This document shows positions 9,050 through 18,222 of a stretch of 64,000 nucleotides of DNA, one piece after another. A program made the translations under genes and the position numbers. Numbering within the stretch: the first letter of the stretch is position 1; each line of letters starts with the position of its first letter. The stretch spans positions 2,460,501-2,524,500 of the forward strand of contig NZ_CP014674.1 in NCBI RefSeq assembly GCF_001787335.1. The letters run 5' to 3'. Source of the stretch: Kozakia baliensis. Lineage in GTDB: Bacteria > Pseudomonadota > Alphaproteobacteria > Acetobacterales > Acetobacteraceae. The notes beneath the pieces were generated by a model. It did no database searches. It worked only from the letters and a program-made list of their open reading frames with translations, and was not told the DNA's origin.

Positions 9050-9986
9050 TTCGCAACTCTATTCCGGGCGGCACCTGCTCGGACTGGAAGGCATGACAGC
9101 GGCGCAGATCGAACCGTTTCTTGATCTGGCCGCAAGTTACGCCCTGCTCAGCCGGTCGCGCACGCCACCGCGCGATGCTTTGCGCGGGCGGACATTGATC
9201 AATCTGTTCTTCGAGGACAGCACGCGCACGCGCACCAGCTTCGAGTTGGCGGGCAAGCGATTGGGCGCGGATGTCATCAACATGACGGTCGCGACATCTT
9301 CGGTGAACAAGGGCGAGACGTTGCTGGATACGGCGGCGACGCTGAACGCCATGCGTTGCGACCTGTTGGTGGTGCGTCATGCGCAATCGGGCGCGCCCGC
9401 GCTGCTTTCACGCAAGGTCGAGGCCAGCGTGGTGAATGCGGGCGACGGCATGCACGAACACCCGACCCAGGCTTTGCTGGACGCCATGACGATCCGGCGG
9501 CACCTGGGCACGTTGCGTGGGCTGACCGTGGCGATTTGCGGCGATGTGGGCCATAGCCGCGTCGCACGTTCCAACATCCATCTGCTGACCGCCATGGGCA
9601 GCAAAGTGCGTCTCGTCGGGCCGCCGACATTGGTGCCCGCCGCGATGGCCTCCCTCGGTAATGTCGAGGTTTTCCACGATATGGAAGCGGGCTTGCGCGA
9701 CGTTGACGTCATCATGACGCTCCGCTTGCAGCGCGAGCGCATGGGCGCGGGCCTGGTGCCGAGCGCGCGGGAATTTTTCCGCTTTTACGGGGTGGACCGC
9801 CGTCGCCTCGTGCTGGCCAAGCCGAATGCGCTGGTCATGCATCCTGGGCCGATGAACCGAGGCGTCGAGATTGCCTCGGACGTAGCCGATTCTACTCAAA
9901 GCGTTATTCAGGAACAGGTTGAAATGGGCGTTGCGGTGCGCATGGCCGTGCTGGACCGGCTCTCACGGATGCGGGTGCCCGCATGA
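9042..9986 (+). CDS. pyrB: Aspartate carbamoyltransferase catalytic chain
   Basis: Second step of pyrimidine synthesis: carbamoyl phosphate plus aspartate to N-carbamoyl aspartate. The 314-residue protein has the carbamoyl-phosphate loop STRTRTS at residues 60-66, the HPTQALLD motif and the late [11 protein letters not shown] segment. The start at 9042 is the first Met consistent with the family length; an upstream Met lies inside gltX. It overlaps gltX by 8 nt and the following pseudo-dihydroorotase gene by the ATGA arrangement, which fits a joint ATCase-pDHOase complex. Confidence 0.95.
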   Translation: MADSQLYSGRHLLGLEGMTAAQIEPFLDLAASYALLSRSRTPPRDALRGRTLINLFFEDSTRTRTSFELAGKRLGADVINMTVATSSVNKGETLLDTAATLNAMRCDLLVVRHAQSGAPALLSRKVEASVVNAGDGMHEHPTQALLDAMTIRRHLGTLRGLTVAICGDVGHSRVARSNIHLLTAMGSKVRLVGPPTLVPAAMASLGNVEVFHDMEAGLRDVDVIMTLRLQRERMGAGLVPSAREFFRFYGVDRRRLVLAKPNALVMHPGPMNRGVEIASDVADSTQSVIQEQVEMGVAVRMAVLDRLSRMRVPA

Positions 9987-11272
9987 CGGCGACGCTTTTC
10001 GAGAATGTCCGGCTGATCGATCCGTCGAACGAGCGGGATTCGCAAAGCCGTTTGCTGGTGCGCGACGGCGTGATCGCGGGCGTGGATTTAGCGGGGGCCG
10101 AAGGACGGCCGGAAGATGCCGCGATCGTGGATGGGCAAGGCGCGATCCTCTGCCCTGGCCTGATTGACATGCGCGTGGCCATCGGCGAACCGGGATTCGA
10201 ATATCGCGAGACCATTGCCTCCTGCGCACGCGCGGCGGCAGCGGGTGGCGTGACGACCATCGCAGTGCTTCCCAATTCCAAACCCGCCATCGACGAACCC
10301 GCGTTGGTGCGCCTGCTGCGTGGGCGCGGCGAGGAAACCGGGCAGGTTTCGATTCTGCCTTACGGCGCGCTGACCAAAGGCTGCAACGGCGAGGAAATGG
10401 CCGAACTGGGCCTGTTGCGTGAGGCGGGCGCGGTGGCGTTCACGGATGGCACCCAGGCCATCGCCGACACCAAGCGTATGCGGCTGTTGCTCTCCTATGC
10501 GCATGGCATCGGCGCAATGGTGGTGCAGCATCCGGAGGACCCTTCCCTGGCGCGTGGCGGCTGTGCGACCGGCGGTGCATTAGCGACGCAGATGGGGCTG
10601 CCGCAGATTCCAGCGGCGGCGGAAGCGATTTTGATCGCGCGCGATATTCGTCTGGCGGAAATGACGGGCGCGCGGCTGCATTTCGGGCATGTTTCCACGG
10701 CGGAAGGTTTGGCATTGATCCGCGCCGCCAAAGGACGTGGTTTGCCGGTCACCTGCGACACTGCGCCGCCCTATTTTTCGCTGAACGAAGATGAAATTCG
10801 CGATTTCCGCACCTATGCGAAATTATCGCCCCCGCTTCGCGCCGAGTCGGATCGTCTTGCGGTATGTGCCGCGCTATCGGATGGCACCATCGACGCCATC
10901 GCCTCCGATCATACGCCATGGGATGCCGACGATAAGCGCCTGCCTTTCGCTCAGGCCAGCGCAGGCGGAACGGGACTGGCGACGCTGCTGGGCGTGACGT
11001 TGGAGCGCGTCCATAATGGCGATGTCACGCTGATCCAGGCGCTGCGCTTGCTGACGCAATCTCCCGCTGCGCTACTCGGTGCTCCAGGCGGGACGCTCGC
11101 GGTGGGATCGACGGCGGATTTGTGCCTGTTCGACCCAGATGCATCGTGGGTTGTGGAAGCGGGCACATTACCAGGCCGCGCGCAGAATACGCCGTTCGAT
11201 GGACGCGCGCTGCGTGGAAAAGTTCTCGGCACTTGGAAAAACGGCGTGCGCGTGTTCGGAGAAACGGAATGA
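9983..11272 (+). CDS. Inactive dihydroorotase homologue (PyrC'-type, ATCase partner)
   Basis: 429-residue amidohydrolase-fold protein of the dihydroorotase family. In active enzymes the strand after PGLID carries a HxH metal pair; here residues 62-66 read DMRVA, so both histidines are replaced (Arg64, Ala66). Later motifs such as GHVSTAEG and ASDHTPWD are kept. In Pseudomonas, a similar inactive homologue encoded beside pyrB is needed for ATCase assembly. The 4-nt overlap with pyrB suggests the same role here, with the catalytic dihydroorotase encoded elsewhere. Automatic annotation will probably call it pyrC. Confidence 0.85.
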   Translation: MTATLFENVRLIDPSNERDSQSRLLVRDGVIAGVDLAGAEGRPEDAAIVDGQGAILCPGLIDMRVAIGEPGFEYRETIASCARAAAAGGVTTIAVLPNSKPAIDEPALVRLLRGRGEETGQVSILPYGALTKGCNGEEMAELGLLREAGAVAFTDGTQAIADTKRMRLLLSYAHGIGAMVVQHPEDPSLARGGCATGGALATQMGLPQIPAAAEAILIARDIRLAEMTGARLHFGHVSTAEGLALIRAAKGRGLPVTCDTAPPYFSLNEDEIRDFRTYAKLSPPLRAESDRLAVCAALSDGTIDAIASDHTPWDADDKRLPFAQASAGGTGLATLLGVTLERVHNGDVTLIQALRLLTQSPAALLGAPGGTLAVGSTADLCLFDPDASWVVEAGTLPGRAQNTPFDGRALRGKVLGTWKNGVRVFGETE

Positions 11273-11919
11273 GTTGGAGCTTTTTTCCGCCGAGTCTGCC
11301 TGTCGTGGGCGTGGGCGCGTATTTGATTGGCAGCGTGCCGTTCGGCCTTTTGCTCAGCAAGATGGGCGGGGCGGGCGATATCCGCAAAATCGGCTCCGGC
11401 AATATCGGCGCCACCAACGTTTTGCGCACCGGGCGGCGCGGCTTGGCGGCGGCGACTTTGTTTTTGGACGGGTTCAAGGGCGCTTTGGCCGTTCTGCTGG
11501 CACGCGTGCTATGCGAGACGGGCACGCAAAGCGCCATTGGCGTAGCCGCCGTGGCGGTGGTTGTTGGGCATTGTTTTCCAGTCTGGCTCGGTTTTCGCGG
11601 TGGCAAGGGCGTTGCAACCGGGTTAGGCGCGTTGTTGGCGCTGTGCTGGCCGGTGGGGCTGGCATGCTGCCTGATCTGGCTGGCGGTGGCGAAGCTTTCG
11701 CACATCTCCTCCGCCGGAGCGCTGGCGGCTTTCATTGCGGCGCCGTTCCTGATGCCACCTTTGAGCATGCAGCCGCTGCACTCTCCGCTGCCGATCGCAA
11801 CGCTATTGCTCACGCTGCTGATCGTGGTGCGTCATGCTGGCAATATTGCGCGGCTGATTTCCGGCCGCGAATCGCGCATTAACATTGATCCGCCGCCGCA
11901 GGATAAAGTCAAAATCTGA
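11269..11919 (+). CDS. plsY: Glycerol-3-phosphate acyltransferase PlsY
   Basis: Inner-membrane enzyme that acylates glycerol-3-phosphate from acyl-phosphate in phospholipid synthesis. The 216 residues are strongly hydrophobic, with the family motifs GSGNIGATNVLR, FLDGFKG and GFRGGKGVATGLG. The ATG at 11269 overlaps the upstream stop codon (ATGA) and is chosen over earlier in-frame starts inside that gene. The last residues are soluble and charged. Confidence 0.94.
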   Translation: MSWSFFPPSLPVVGVGAYLIGSVPFGLLLSKMGGAGDIRKIGSGNIGATNVLRTGRRGLAAATLFLDGFKGALAVLLARVLCETGTQSAIGVAAVAVVVGHCFPVWLGFRGGKGVATGLGALLALCWPVGLACCLIWLAVAKLSHISSAGALAAFIAAPFLMPPLSMQPLHSPLPIATLLLTLLIVVRHAGNIARLISGRESRINIDPPPQDKVKI

Positions 11920-11959
11920 TTAACTGCCTGGTAAGGTTTTACGGGCATCTTTTCTTGCA

Positions 11960-13099
11960 ATGACAATGCCTGACCTGACCCTGGAGCGAATCGACACCCT
12001 GCGGCTTGCGCGAAGCGAGGGGATCGGCCCCGTCAATTTTCGCCGACTGATGGCGGAATATGGCGGCGGCACGCGTGCTTTGGCGGAATTGCCCGAACGC
12101 CTTCGACGTGCCGGACGCAGCAAACCTGCTTACGTTCCTACCCGAGAAGAAATCCAAGCCGAGTTGGAAGCCACGCGCCGACTCGGCGGAAAGATCGTCC
12201 TACTGGGAGATTCACGTTATCCGGCGATGCTTTCCCATTTGCTGGACGCACCGCCCGTGCTTTCCGTTCTCGGCGATACACGCCTGTTTTCGCGCCGTGC
12301 CGTGGGCATTGTGGGCGCGCGCAATGCTTCGGCGGCAGGCATTCGTATGTCCGAAACGCTTAGCGCTGGGTTGGCGGCGGTCGATATCGTGGTGGTTTCC
12401 GGCTTGGCGCGCGGTATCGACGCGGCGGCTCACCGCGCGGCGCTCTACCCTGGCCTGACCGTTGCGGCGGTGGCTGGCGGGTTGGACCAGATTTACCCGC
12501 CGGAACATAAAAACTTGCAGGCGGAGATCGCGCAGAAGGGCTGCATCGTCACCGAGGCCCCTCTGGGCACGGTGCCACAAAGCCGTCATTTTCCGCGTCG
12601 GAACCGGCTTATCGCCGGATTATCGCTGGGTTGTGTTGTGGTTGAGGCGGCTTTGCGCTCCGGCACGCTGATTACGGCGCATATGACGCGCGATTATGGG
12701 CGCGAATTATTCGCCGTGCCGGGTTCTCCACTCGACCCGCGTTCGCGCGGGGGCAATAATCTGCTGCGTCAGGGCGCGACATTAACAGAAAGTTCGGAAG
12801 ATATTCTTGCTGAACTTCCCGAAACGATTTTGGCGCCTGCGCCGCTTCCATGGGCCGGAAATTCAGGCTTTTCCGAGGCTTCTACGCCTTGGGGAAACGA
12901 GGTGGAAGATTTGCCGAAAGCCATGCGCGAGATGCGTTCCCTGCTCTCTCCCACCCCCATAGCGGTTGACGATATCGTACGTCGCTGCCAGTTCTCGGTC
13001 TCGATGGCGATCTCTGCGCTGTCGGAATTAGAACTTGGCGGGTTCGTGTCGTTCCTGCCGGGAGGTCAGGTGGTGTTACTGCCTGAAGCTCTTATATAG
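11960..13099 (+). CDS. dprA: DNA-processing protein DprA
   Basis: Binds incoming single-stranded DNA and loads RecA during natural transformation. The 379-residue protein has the Rossmann-like DprA core: GIVGARNASAAG, SGLARGIDAAAHRAAL, and a PQSRHFPRRNRLIAGLS segment. A C-terminal winged-helix region follows (about residues 310-375). An N-terminal helical SAM-like part precedes the core. The 40-bp gap after plsY and the following topA gene, 27 bp downstream, form the usual alphaproteobacterial plsY-dprA-topA order. Confidence 0.95.
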   Translation: MTMPDLTLERIDTLRLARSEGIGPVNFRRLMAEYGGGTRALAELPERLRRAGRSKPAYVPTREEIQAELEATRRLGGKIVLLGDSRYPAMLSHLLDAPPVLSVLGDTRLFSRRAVGIVGARNASAAGIRMSETLSAGLAAVDIVVVSGLARGIDAAAHRAALYPGLTVAAVAGGLDQIYPPEHKNLQAEIAQKGCIVTEAPLGTVPQSRHFPRRNRLIAGLSLGCVVVEAALRSGTLITAHMTRDYGRELFAVPGSPLDPRSRGGNNLLRQGATLTESSEDILAELPETILAPAPLPWAGNSGFSEASTPWGNEVEDLPKAMREMRSLLSPTPIAVDDIVRRCQFSVSMAISALSELELGGFVSFLPGGQVVLLPEALI

Positions 13100-13126
13100 G
13101 CGGACCGAATCGGGTCTGGAGTAGAG

Positions 13127-15802
13127 ATGACTGACGTCGTAGTGGTCGAAAGCCCGGCTAAAGCGAAGACTATCAATAAGTATTTGGGCGACGGCTATAC
13201 CGTGCTGGCCTCGTTTGGGCATGTGCGCGATCTGCCGCCGAAAGACGGTAGCGTCCGCCCGGACGAAAATTTCGCCATGGATTGGCAGACCGACGAGCGC
13301 GGCGCCAAACAAATGTCGAACATCGCCCGTGCGCTTAAGGGCGCGAAGCATCTTTATCTGGCCACTGACCCGGATCGCGAAGGCGAAGCCATCTCCTGGC
13401 ATGTGCGCGCGGTCTTACAGGAAAAAAATCTCCTGCGTGGCATCAACGTGCAGCGCGTGACGTTCAACGAGATTACCAAGAGCGCGGTGAAGGCCGCGAT
13501 GGAACAACCGCGCGAACTCGATCAGCCGCTGATCGAAGCTTATCTCGCCCGGCGCGCGCTCGATTATCTGGTGGGCTTCACGCTCTCTCCGGTTTTGTGG
13601 CGCAAGCTGCCCGGCAGCAAAAGCGCGGGGCGTGTGCAGTCCGTCGCATTGCGGCTGATCTGCGAGCGCGAGGCCGAAATCGAGGTTTTCAAACCGCGCG
13701 AATATTGGACCGTGACGGGCGACTTCGCGACGCCGGCCAACGCAGCCTTCACGGCACGGCTGACCCATCTGGACGGGCGCAAGCTGGACCAGTTCGACCT
13801 CAATGACGAGGCCAAAGCCTTCGCCGCGCGCGATGCCGTTTCGGCGGCGCGCTTTACCGTGCGTTCGGTGGAGCGGCGCAAAGCCAAGCGCAATCCGCCC
13901 CCGCCCTTCACGACTTCGACGCTCCAGCAAGAAGCGTCGCGCAAGATCGGCATGAGCGCGCAGACCACGATGCGCACCGCCCAGCAGCTTTACGAAGGTG
14001 TGGATCTGGGTGGCGAGACGGTCGGCCTCATTACCTACATGCGAACCGACGGCGTGCAGATGGCGAGCGAGGCGATCGGCTCCATCCGCCAGCATATCGG
14101 GCAGGAATTCGGCGATAATTACGTGCCGGAAAAAGCGCGCATCTATTCGACGAAAGCCAAGAACGCACAGGAGGCGCATGAAGCCGTGCGCCCGACGGAT
14201 GTCAGCCGCACACCGGATCGCGTGGCGCGTTATCTGACGAGCGAGCAAAAGCGGCTTTACGAATTGGTGTGGAAACGCGCCGTGGCGTCGCAGATGCAAT
14301 CGGCGGAACTCGATCAGGTCGTGGTCGATCTGGCGGATGCAAGTGGCAAGCTCGTCCTGCGCGCCAATGGTTCGATCATCGCATTCGATGGCTTCCTAAA
14401 GCTTTACATCGAAGGCCGGGACGATGCCCGCACCGAGGATGACGAAAGCCGGATGCTGCCCGCCATGCGCGAAGGCGATGCGCTGACGGGACGCGGCGTG
14501 ATTGCGGACCAGCATTTCACGCAGCCGCCGCCGCGTTATTCCGAAGCAAGCCTGGTCAAACGCATGGAAGAAATCGGCATTGGTCGTCCTTCCACCTATG
14601 CGTCGATTCTTACCGTGCTGCGCGATCGCAATTATGTGCGGCTGGAAAGCCGGCGTTTCATGCCGGAGGACCGGGGACGCTTGGTGACGGCGTTCCTGAC
14701 CTCGTTCTTCGAACGCTATGTGGACACGGACTTCACGGCGAATCTGGAAGAACAGCTTGACGATATTTCCGGCGGTCGAGCCGATTGGCATGACGTCATG
14801 GCGGCGTTCTGGCGCGACTTTTCGCACGCTGTGGCGCAGACCAAGGATCTGAAGATCTCAGACGTCATCGACGCGCTGGATCAGGATCTGGGCGAGCATT
14901 TCTTCCCCACACCCGCCGATGGCAGCGACCCGCGCCAGTGCCACGCTTGCGGCACGGGCCGCCTCGGGCTGCGCCTGGGCAAGTTCGGCGCTTTCATCGG
15001 CTGTTCGAACTACCCGACTTGCCAGTTTACGCGCAGGCTTGTGGCGGAAGACGGCGATGAAGGCGAGACGCTCAAGGATGGCATCAAGGTTTTAGGGCAA
15101 GATCCCGAAACCCATCAGGATGTCACAGTGCGGCGTGGACCTTATGGGCTGTATATTCAGCGTGGCGAGGCCGACCCGAACGACAAGAAGGTCAAACCCA
15201 AGCGCACCACTATCCCCAAGGGCCTGGATGGCGACAAGCTGACTTTGGAGCAGGCGCTTGGTCTGCTGTCCTTGCCGCGACTCGTCGGTATTCATCCGGA
15301 AACGGGCGAACCGATCGAGGCCGGGCTCGGTCGCTTTGGGCCTTACGTGAAAATGGGGGCCATTTACGGCACGCTGGATGCGGACGACGATGTTTTGACC
15401 GTCGGGCTGAACCGCGCCATCGACAGCCTCGCCAAGAAACTTGCATCGATTCGCAATCTTGGGCCGCATCCGAAGGACAAAGAGCCGGTCATGATTCGCA
15501 AGGGCCGTTTCGGGCCTTACGTGCAGCATGGCCAGACCATCGCCAACCTGCCGAAAGGCCAGGAGATGGATTCCGTGACGATGGAAGAAGCTCTGGCGTT
15601 GCTGACGGAAAAGGGAAAACCGCTGAAGGCGAAGGGCAAGGTCACGAAAAAGACTTCTTCCAAGCCCAAAAGGGGTGAGGTTCAAACAGACGAGGGCGCA
15701 AAACCGGCTACCAAGAAGGTTGCGACAAAGAAAACGACCGTTAAAAAAGCAGCAACCAAGACCTCAACACGTAAGGCAAAGAAAACAGAAGAGGCTTCGT
15801 AA
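13127..15802 (+). CDS. topA: DNA topoisomerase I
   Basis: Type IA topoisomerase that relaxes negative supercoils. The 891-residue protein has an N-terminal Toprim domain (VVVESPAKAKTI; later TDPDREGEAI), the active-site tyrosine in LITYMRTDG (Tyr304), and one Cys4 zinc finger from Cys605. Further topoisomerase C-terminal repeats follow (GRFGPYV twice). The last 55 or so residues are very rich in lysine, alanine and threonine, a basic tail common in alphaproteobacterial TopA. Confidence 0.96.
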   Translation: MTDVVVVESPAKAKTINKYLGDGYTVLASFGHVRDLPPKDGSVRPDENFAMDWQTDERGAKQMSNIARALKGAKHLYLATDPDREGEAISWHVRAVLQEKNLLRGINVQRVTFNEITKSAVKAAMEQPRELDQPLIEAYLARRALDYLVGFTLSPVLWRKLPGSKSAGRVQSVALRLICEREAEIEVFKPREYWTVTGDFATPANAAFTARLTHLDGRKLDQFDLNDEAKAFAARDAVSAARFTVRSVERRKAKRNPPPPFTTSTLQQEASRKIGMSAQTTMRTAQQLYEGVDLGGETVGLITYMRTDGVQMASEAIGSIRQHIGQEFGDNYVPEKARIYSTKAKNAQEAHEAVRPTDVSRTPDRVARYLTSEQKRLYELVWKRAVASQMQSAELDQVVVDLADASGKLVLRANGSIIAFDGFLKLYIEGRDDARTEDDESRMLPAMREGDALTGRGVIADQHFTQPPPRYSEASLVKRMEEIGIGRPSTYASILTVLRDRNYVRLESRRFMPEDRGRLVTAFLTSFFERYVDTDFTANLEEQLDDISGGRADWHDVMAAFWRDFSHAVAQTKDLKISDVIDALDQDLGEHFFPTPADGSDPRQCHACGTGRLGLRLGKFGAFIGCSNYPTCQFTRRLVAEDGDEGETLKDGIKVLGQDPETHQDVTVRRGPYGLYIQRGEADPNDKKVKPKRTTIPKGLDGDKLTLEQALGLLSLPRLVGIHPETGEPIEAGLGRFGPYVKMGAIYGTLDADDDVLTVGLNRAIDSLAKKLASIRNLGPHPKDKEPVMIRKGRFGPYVQHGQTIANLPKGQEMDSVTMEEALALLTEKGKPLKAKGKVTKKTSSKPKRGEVQTDEGAKPATKKVATKKTTVKKAATKTSTRKAKKTEEAS

Positions 15803-15811
15803 GGTCGGCAA

Positions 15812-15847
15812 CGTGTTTTTGAGGCCATAGATTGTGGCAAAAACACG
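15812..15847 (+). terminator. Hairpin after topA
   Basis: Perfect 9-bp arms CGTGTTTTT (15812-15820) and AAAAACACG (15839-15847) enclose a second short stem GCCA/TGGC. It lies 10 bp after the topA stop. No U-tract follows the hairpin, so it may be a weak terminator or an mRNA-stabilising 3' end. It overlaps the outermost possible start (15834) of the next gene. Confidence 0.5.
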
Positions 15848-17546
15848 TCATGACCTGATACGGTCTCTATCGGTTTCAATCTGTCGCGCGTATTGCCGAC
15901 ATGCGACGGAGTTGATCCCTCGTCTGCCGGTCAAGGTTTTCGTCCTGAAACACGCTCTGCCTTTTCGTTCTTCGTTCTCTTCGGTCTGCCGCGTGGGATT
16001 CGTCTTTTTCGCGGCGTTCTGGAGCGTGGCCGCGCAACCTGTTTACGCGGAAGAAGTCGCGGCGGGACCGCTCGACACGGCGTTGCTCCGCAATGTGCTG
16101 ACAAGCGCGCTTCATTTCCTTCAGCCACGGACGTTGGAAAGCCATACAAGCCGAACGTTCTGCCTTTGGGGATTGGATGGGCTGACCGCCATCGATCCGG
16201 CTTTAAGCATCGATGAAGTGCAGCAGGCGCCTCAAAAACCAGCTACGCTTCGGCTCAGCATGGCACAGCATAGCTTGACGGAAGTCAGCGAGCCTGGCGA
16301 GAACGATCTCGGCGCTTGGGTCGGCATCGTCGTCTCCGCCATGGGAACGGCATGGCAGCAATCCGCCACCCTACGCACGGCGGGCCGAGAAGCCTTGCTA
16401 CAAAGCTTCTTCGATGAGCTTTTCAATCATCTGGATCCCTATTCTCGTTATGTCGGCCCCGCCCCTGCGATTGTGGACCGTTCCGCTCGCACGGGTAGTG
16501 ACGCCAATGTCGGCCTGACACTGAGCCACGAAAACGGCGCAGTGGTGGTCAGCGCCATCAATGCCAACGGTCCCGCTCGGGCGGCCGGGGTCAATCTTGG
16601 CCAGCATCTTCTGGCGGTGGATGGACGCTCGACGCGAGGACAAGAGATAGGAACAATCGAGGATTGGCTGAATGGCGCAGCGGGAAGCCGCATTAGCCTT
16701 ACATTGGCCGATCCAGGCCGTCGCCATGCTGTTTTGCGGCTTACGCGCGCGGTCGTGCCGCCGCAAACGGTCTTTTCCTATACGCGCGGGCATGTAGCGG
16801 TCCTTCGCATTACTGCGTTTTCGACGGAAACCGCCGAGGAATTGAGCCAGTATCTCGACCAAGCGATGCAGGACCCCAAACTCAGCGGCTTGGTTTTCGA
16901 TCTGCGCGGCGATCGTGGCGGTGTGCTTCAGCAGGCCGTAACGGCAACGGCGCTGGTGCTCGATCGCGGGGTTGCCGTCGTCACGAAGGGGCGCGATCCG
17001 AAAGCCAATCATATTTGGGCCGTTCAGGGCGGCGACATGACCCACGGCTTGCCGATTGCGGTGCTGGTGGATGGCCGCACGGCCAGCGCGGCCGAGATCA
17101 TGGCAGCCGCCTTGGCGGATCACCGGCGTGCCGTCGTGATCGGCAGTTCGACGTTGGGCAAGGGATTGGTGCAGTCGATCGGTCAGATGCCCAATGGCGG
17201 CGAATTGTTCGTGACCTGGAGCCGTGTTTTGGCGCCGCTGGAATGGCCGTTGCAGGGATTGGGCATCACACCGCAGATTTGCACCTCACGCGGCGAAGCG
17301 GCGCTTGAAAAACAAATTCAGGCTTTAGCGCAGGGAACGGTCTTGGATCGCGACGCGATACGGGCAAGCCGCGCCGTGCGCTACCCGGTAGCCGTGTCGC
17401 GCATTCTCGATATCCGCCGTAACTGCCCCGCCGCGATTGGTACGGATGCGGATTTGCAGGCGGCACAGACGATTTTGCAAAAACCGAATGATTACCGGAC
17501 CGCTTTGGAAGCCATCCCCGACGATTTAGGAGATAACGCCCCATGA
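15834..17546 (+). CDS. S41-family C-terminal processing peptidase (CtpA-like)
   Basis: Periplasmic serine protease of the CtpA/Tsp type. Visible parts are a hydrophobic export segment ending AQPVYAEE, an N-terminal helical region, a PDZ domain (near GVNLGQHLLAVDGRS), and the S41 catalytic core. The Ser-Lys dyad is Ser418 in TASAAEIM and Lys443 in LGKGLVQS (numbered from 15834). The true start is unclear. The GTG at 15834 lies inside the hairpin after topA and has no ribosome site; a TTG at 15912 or GTG at 15993 would still keep the hydrophobic signal. The next gene starts on its stop codon (ATGA). Confidence 0.88.
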   Translation: MAKTRHDLIRSLSVSICRAYCRHATELIPRLPVKVFVLKHALPFRSSFSSVCRVGFVFFAAFWSVAAQPVYAEEVAAGPLDTALLRNVLTSALHFLQPRTLESHTSRTFCLWGLDGLTAIDPALSIDEVQQAPQKPATLRLSMAQHSLTEVSEPGENDLGAWVGIVVSAMGTAWQQSATLRTAGREALLQSFFDELFNHLDPYSRYVGPAPAIVDRSARTGSDANVGLTLSHENGAVVVSAINANGPARAAGVNLGQHLLAVDGRSTRGQEIGTIEDWLNGAAGSRISLTLADPGRRHAVLRLTRAVVPPQTVFSYTRGHVAVLRITAFSTETAEELSQYLDQAMQDPKLSGLVFDLRGDRGGVLQQAVTATALVLDRGVAVVTKGRDPKANHIWAVQGGDMTHGLPIAVLVDGRTASAAEIMAAALADHRRAVVIGSSTLGKGLVQSIGQMPNGGELFVTWSRVLAPLEWPLQGLGITPQICTSRGEAALEKQIQALAQGTVLDRDAIRASRAVRYPVAVSRILDIRRNCPAAIGTDADLQAAQTILQKPNDYRTALEAIPDDLGDNAP

Positions 17547-17887
17547 TTGAAGCACGCGTCAAAACCGGTTTCTGGGCGCGCGCTCTTTTAAGGCGAATCG
17601 CCGCGACGGGCCGCTCGGCCATGGTGCTGCATCGTGGAGACGAAGATGCCGGCGCGGTGTTGATCACGCTCATGGATCGCAAAGGTGGTTTCGCCATCTT
17701 ACGCGAATCCTCGGCCAACCAGGGCTGGGAGCGCGTAACGCTTGCCGATGCCGCGGCCTCGGACACCTATATTGCGCGCCAACGGAATTACGATCCTGAT
17801 CTTTGGGTGTTGGAATTGGAAACCGATTCCGTCGAGGAGCCGGTAGAGAAAACGCTCGGCACACGGCGAGATCAGGGCGCGGCGTAA
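17543..17887 (+). CDS. DUF1491 family protein
   Basis: 114-residue soluble protein typical of alphaproteobacteria. It starts MIEARVKTGFWARALLRR, continues with the GDEDAGAVLI strand, and has the RESSANQGWERV segment. No function is known for the family. It overlaps the protease gene by 4 nt and is probably co-translated with it. Confidence 0.85.
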   Translation: MIEARVKTGFWARALLRRIAATGRSAMVLHRGDEDAGAVLITLMDRKGGFAILRESSANQGWERVTLADAAASDTYIARQRNYDPDLWVLELETDSVEEPVEKTLGTRRDQGAA

Positions 17888-18222
17888 ATCGTGCTTCCTT
17901 CGCGTTCTCCGAACTGCGCTCTCATAAAAACCATCACTTTGGCGAGGACGTATCAGAAATGACACAAACTCCCGAAAGAAGGGGCTAGTCGTTTGTGATC
18001 GCAGCCTTAAACATCCTTGCTTGAAGTCCCCGACTGTTGCAGGCTTCCCACACCTCGGACATGATTACGCCGTGATGAGGTGCTCTGATAGCACCCAGCG
18101 TGCGACCACGCGTTGCGCTTGCGTGGTGTTTCAGCAAGAAAGCGACCATGGAGTCGCCTCGACAATGGATGAAGAACTATTCGGCGCGCGCCACATCGTG
18201 CGGAATGGATGGAGAAGACGAT
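17888..18222. other. 335-bp intergenic region upstream of the OmpA-family gene
   Basis: No convincing gene. It contains a 7-bp perfect inverted repeat ACCACGC/GCGTGGT (18105-18111 and 18121-18127) that may fold in the 5' leader of the downstream porin mRNA. Short open frames here (for example plus strand 18021-18251) have no family resemblance. The promoter and a long leader for the outer-membrane protein gene are likely here, but no clear -35/-10 pair stands out. Confidence 0.4.
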
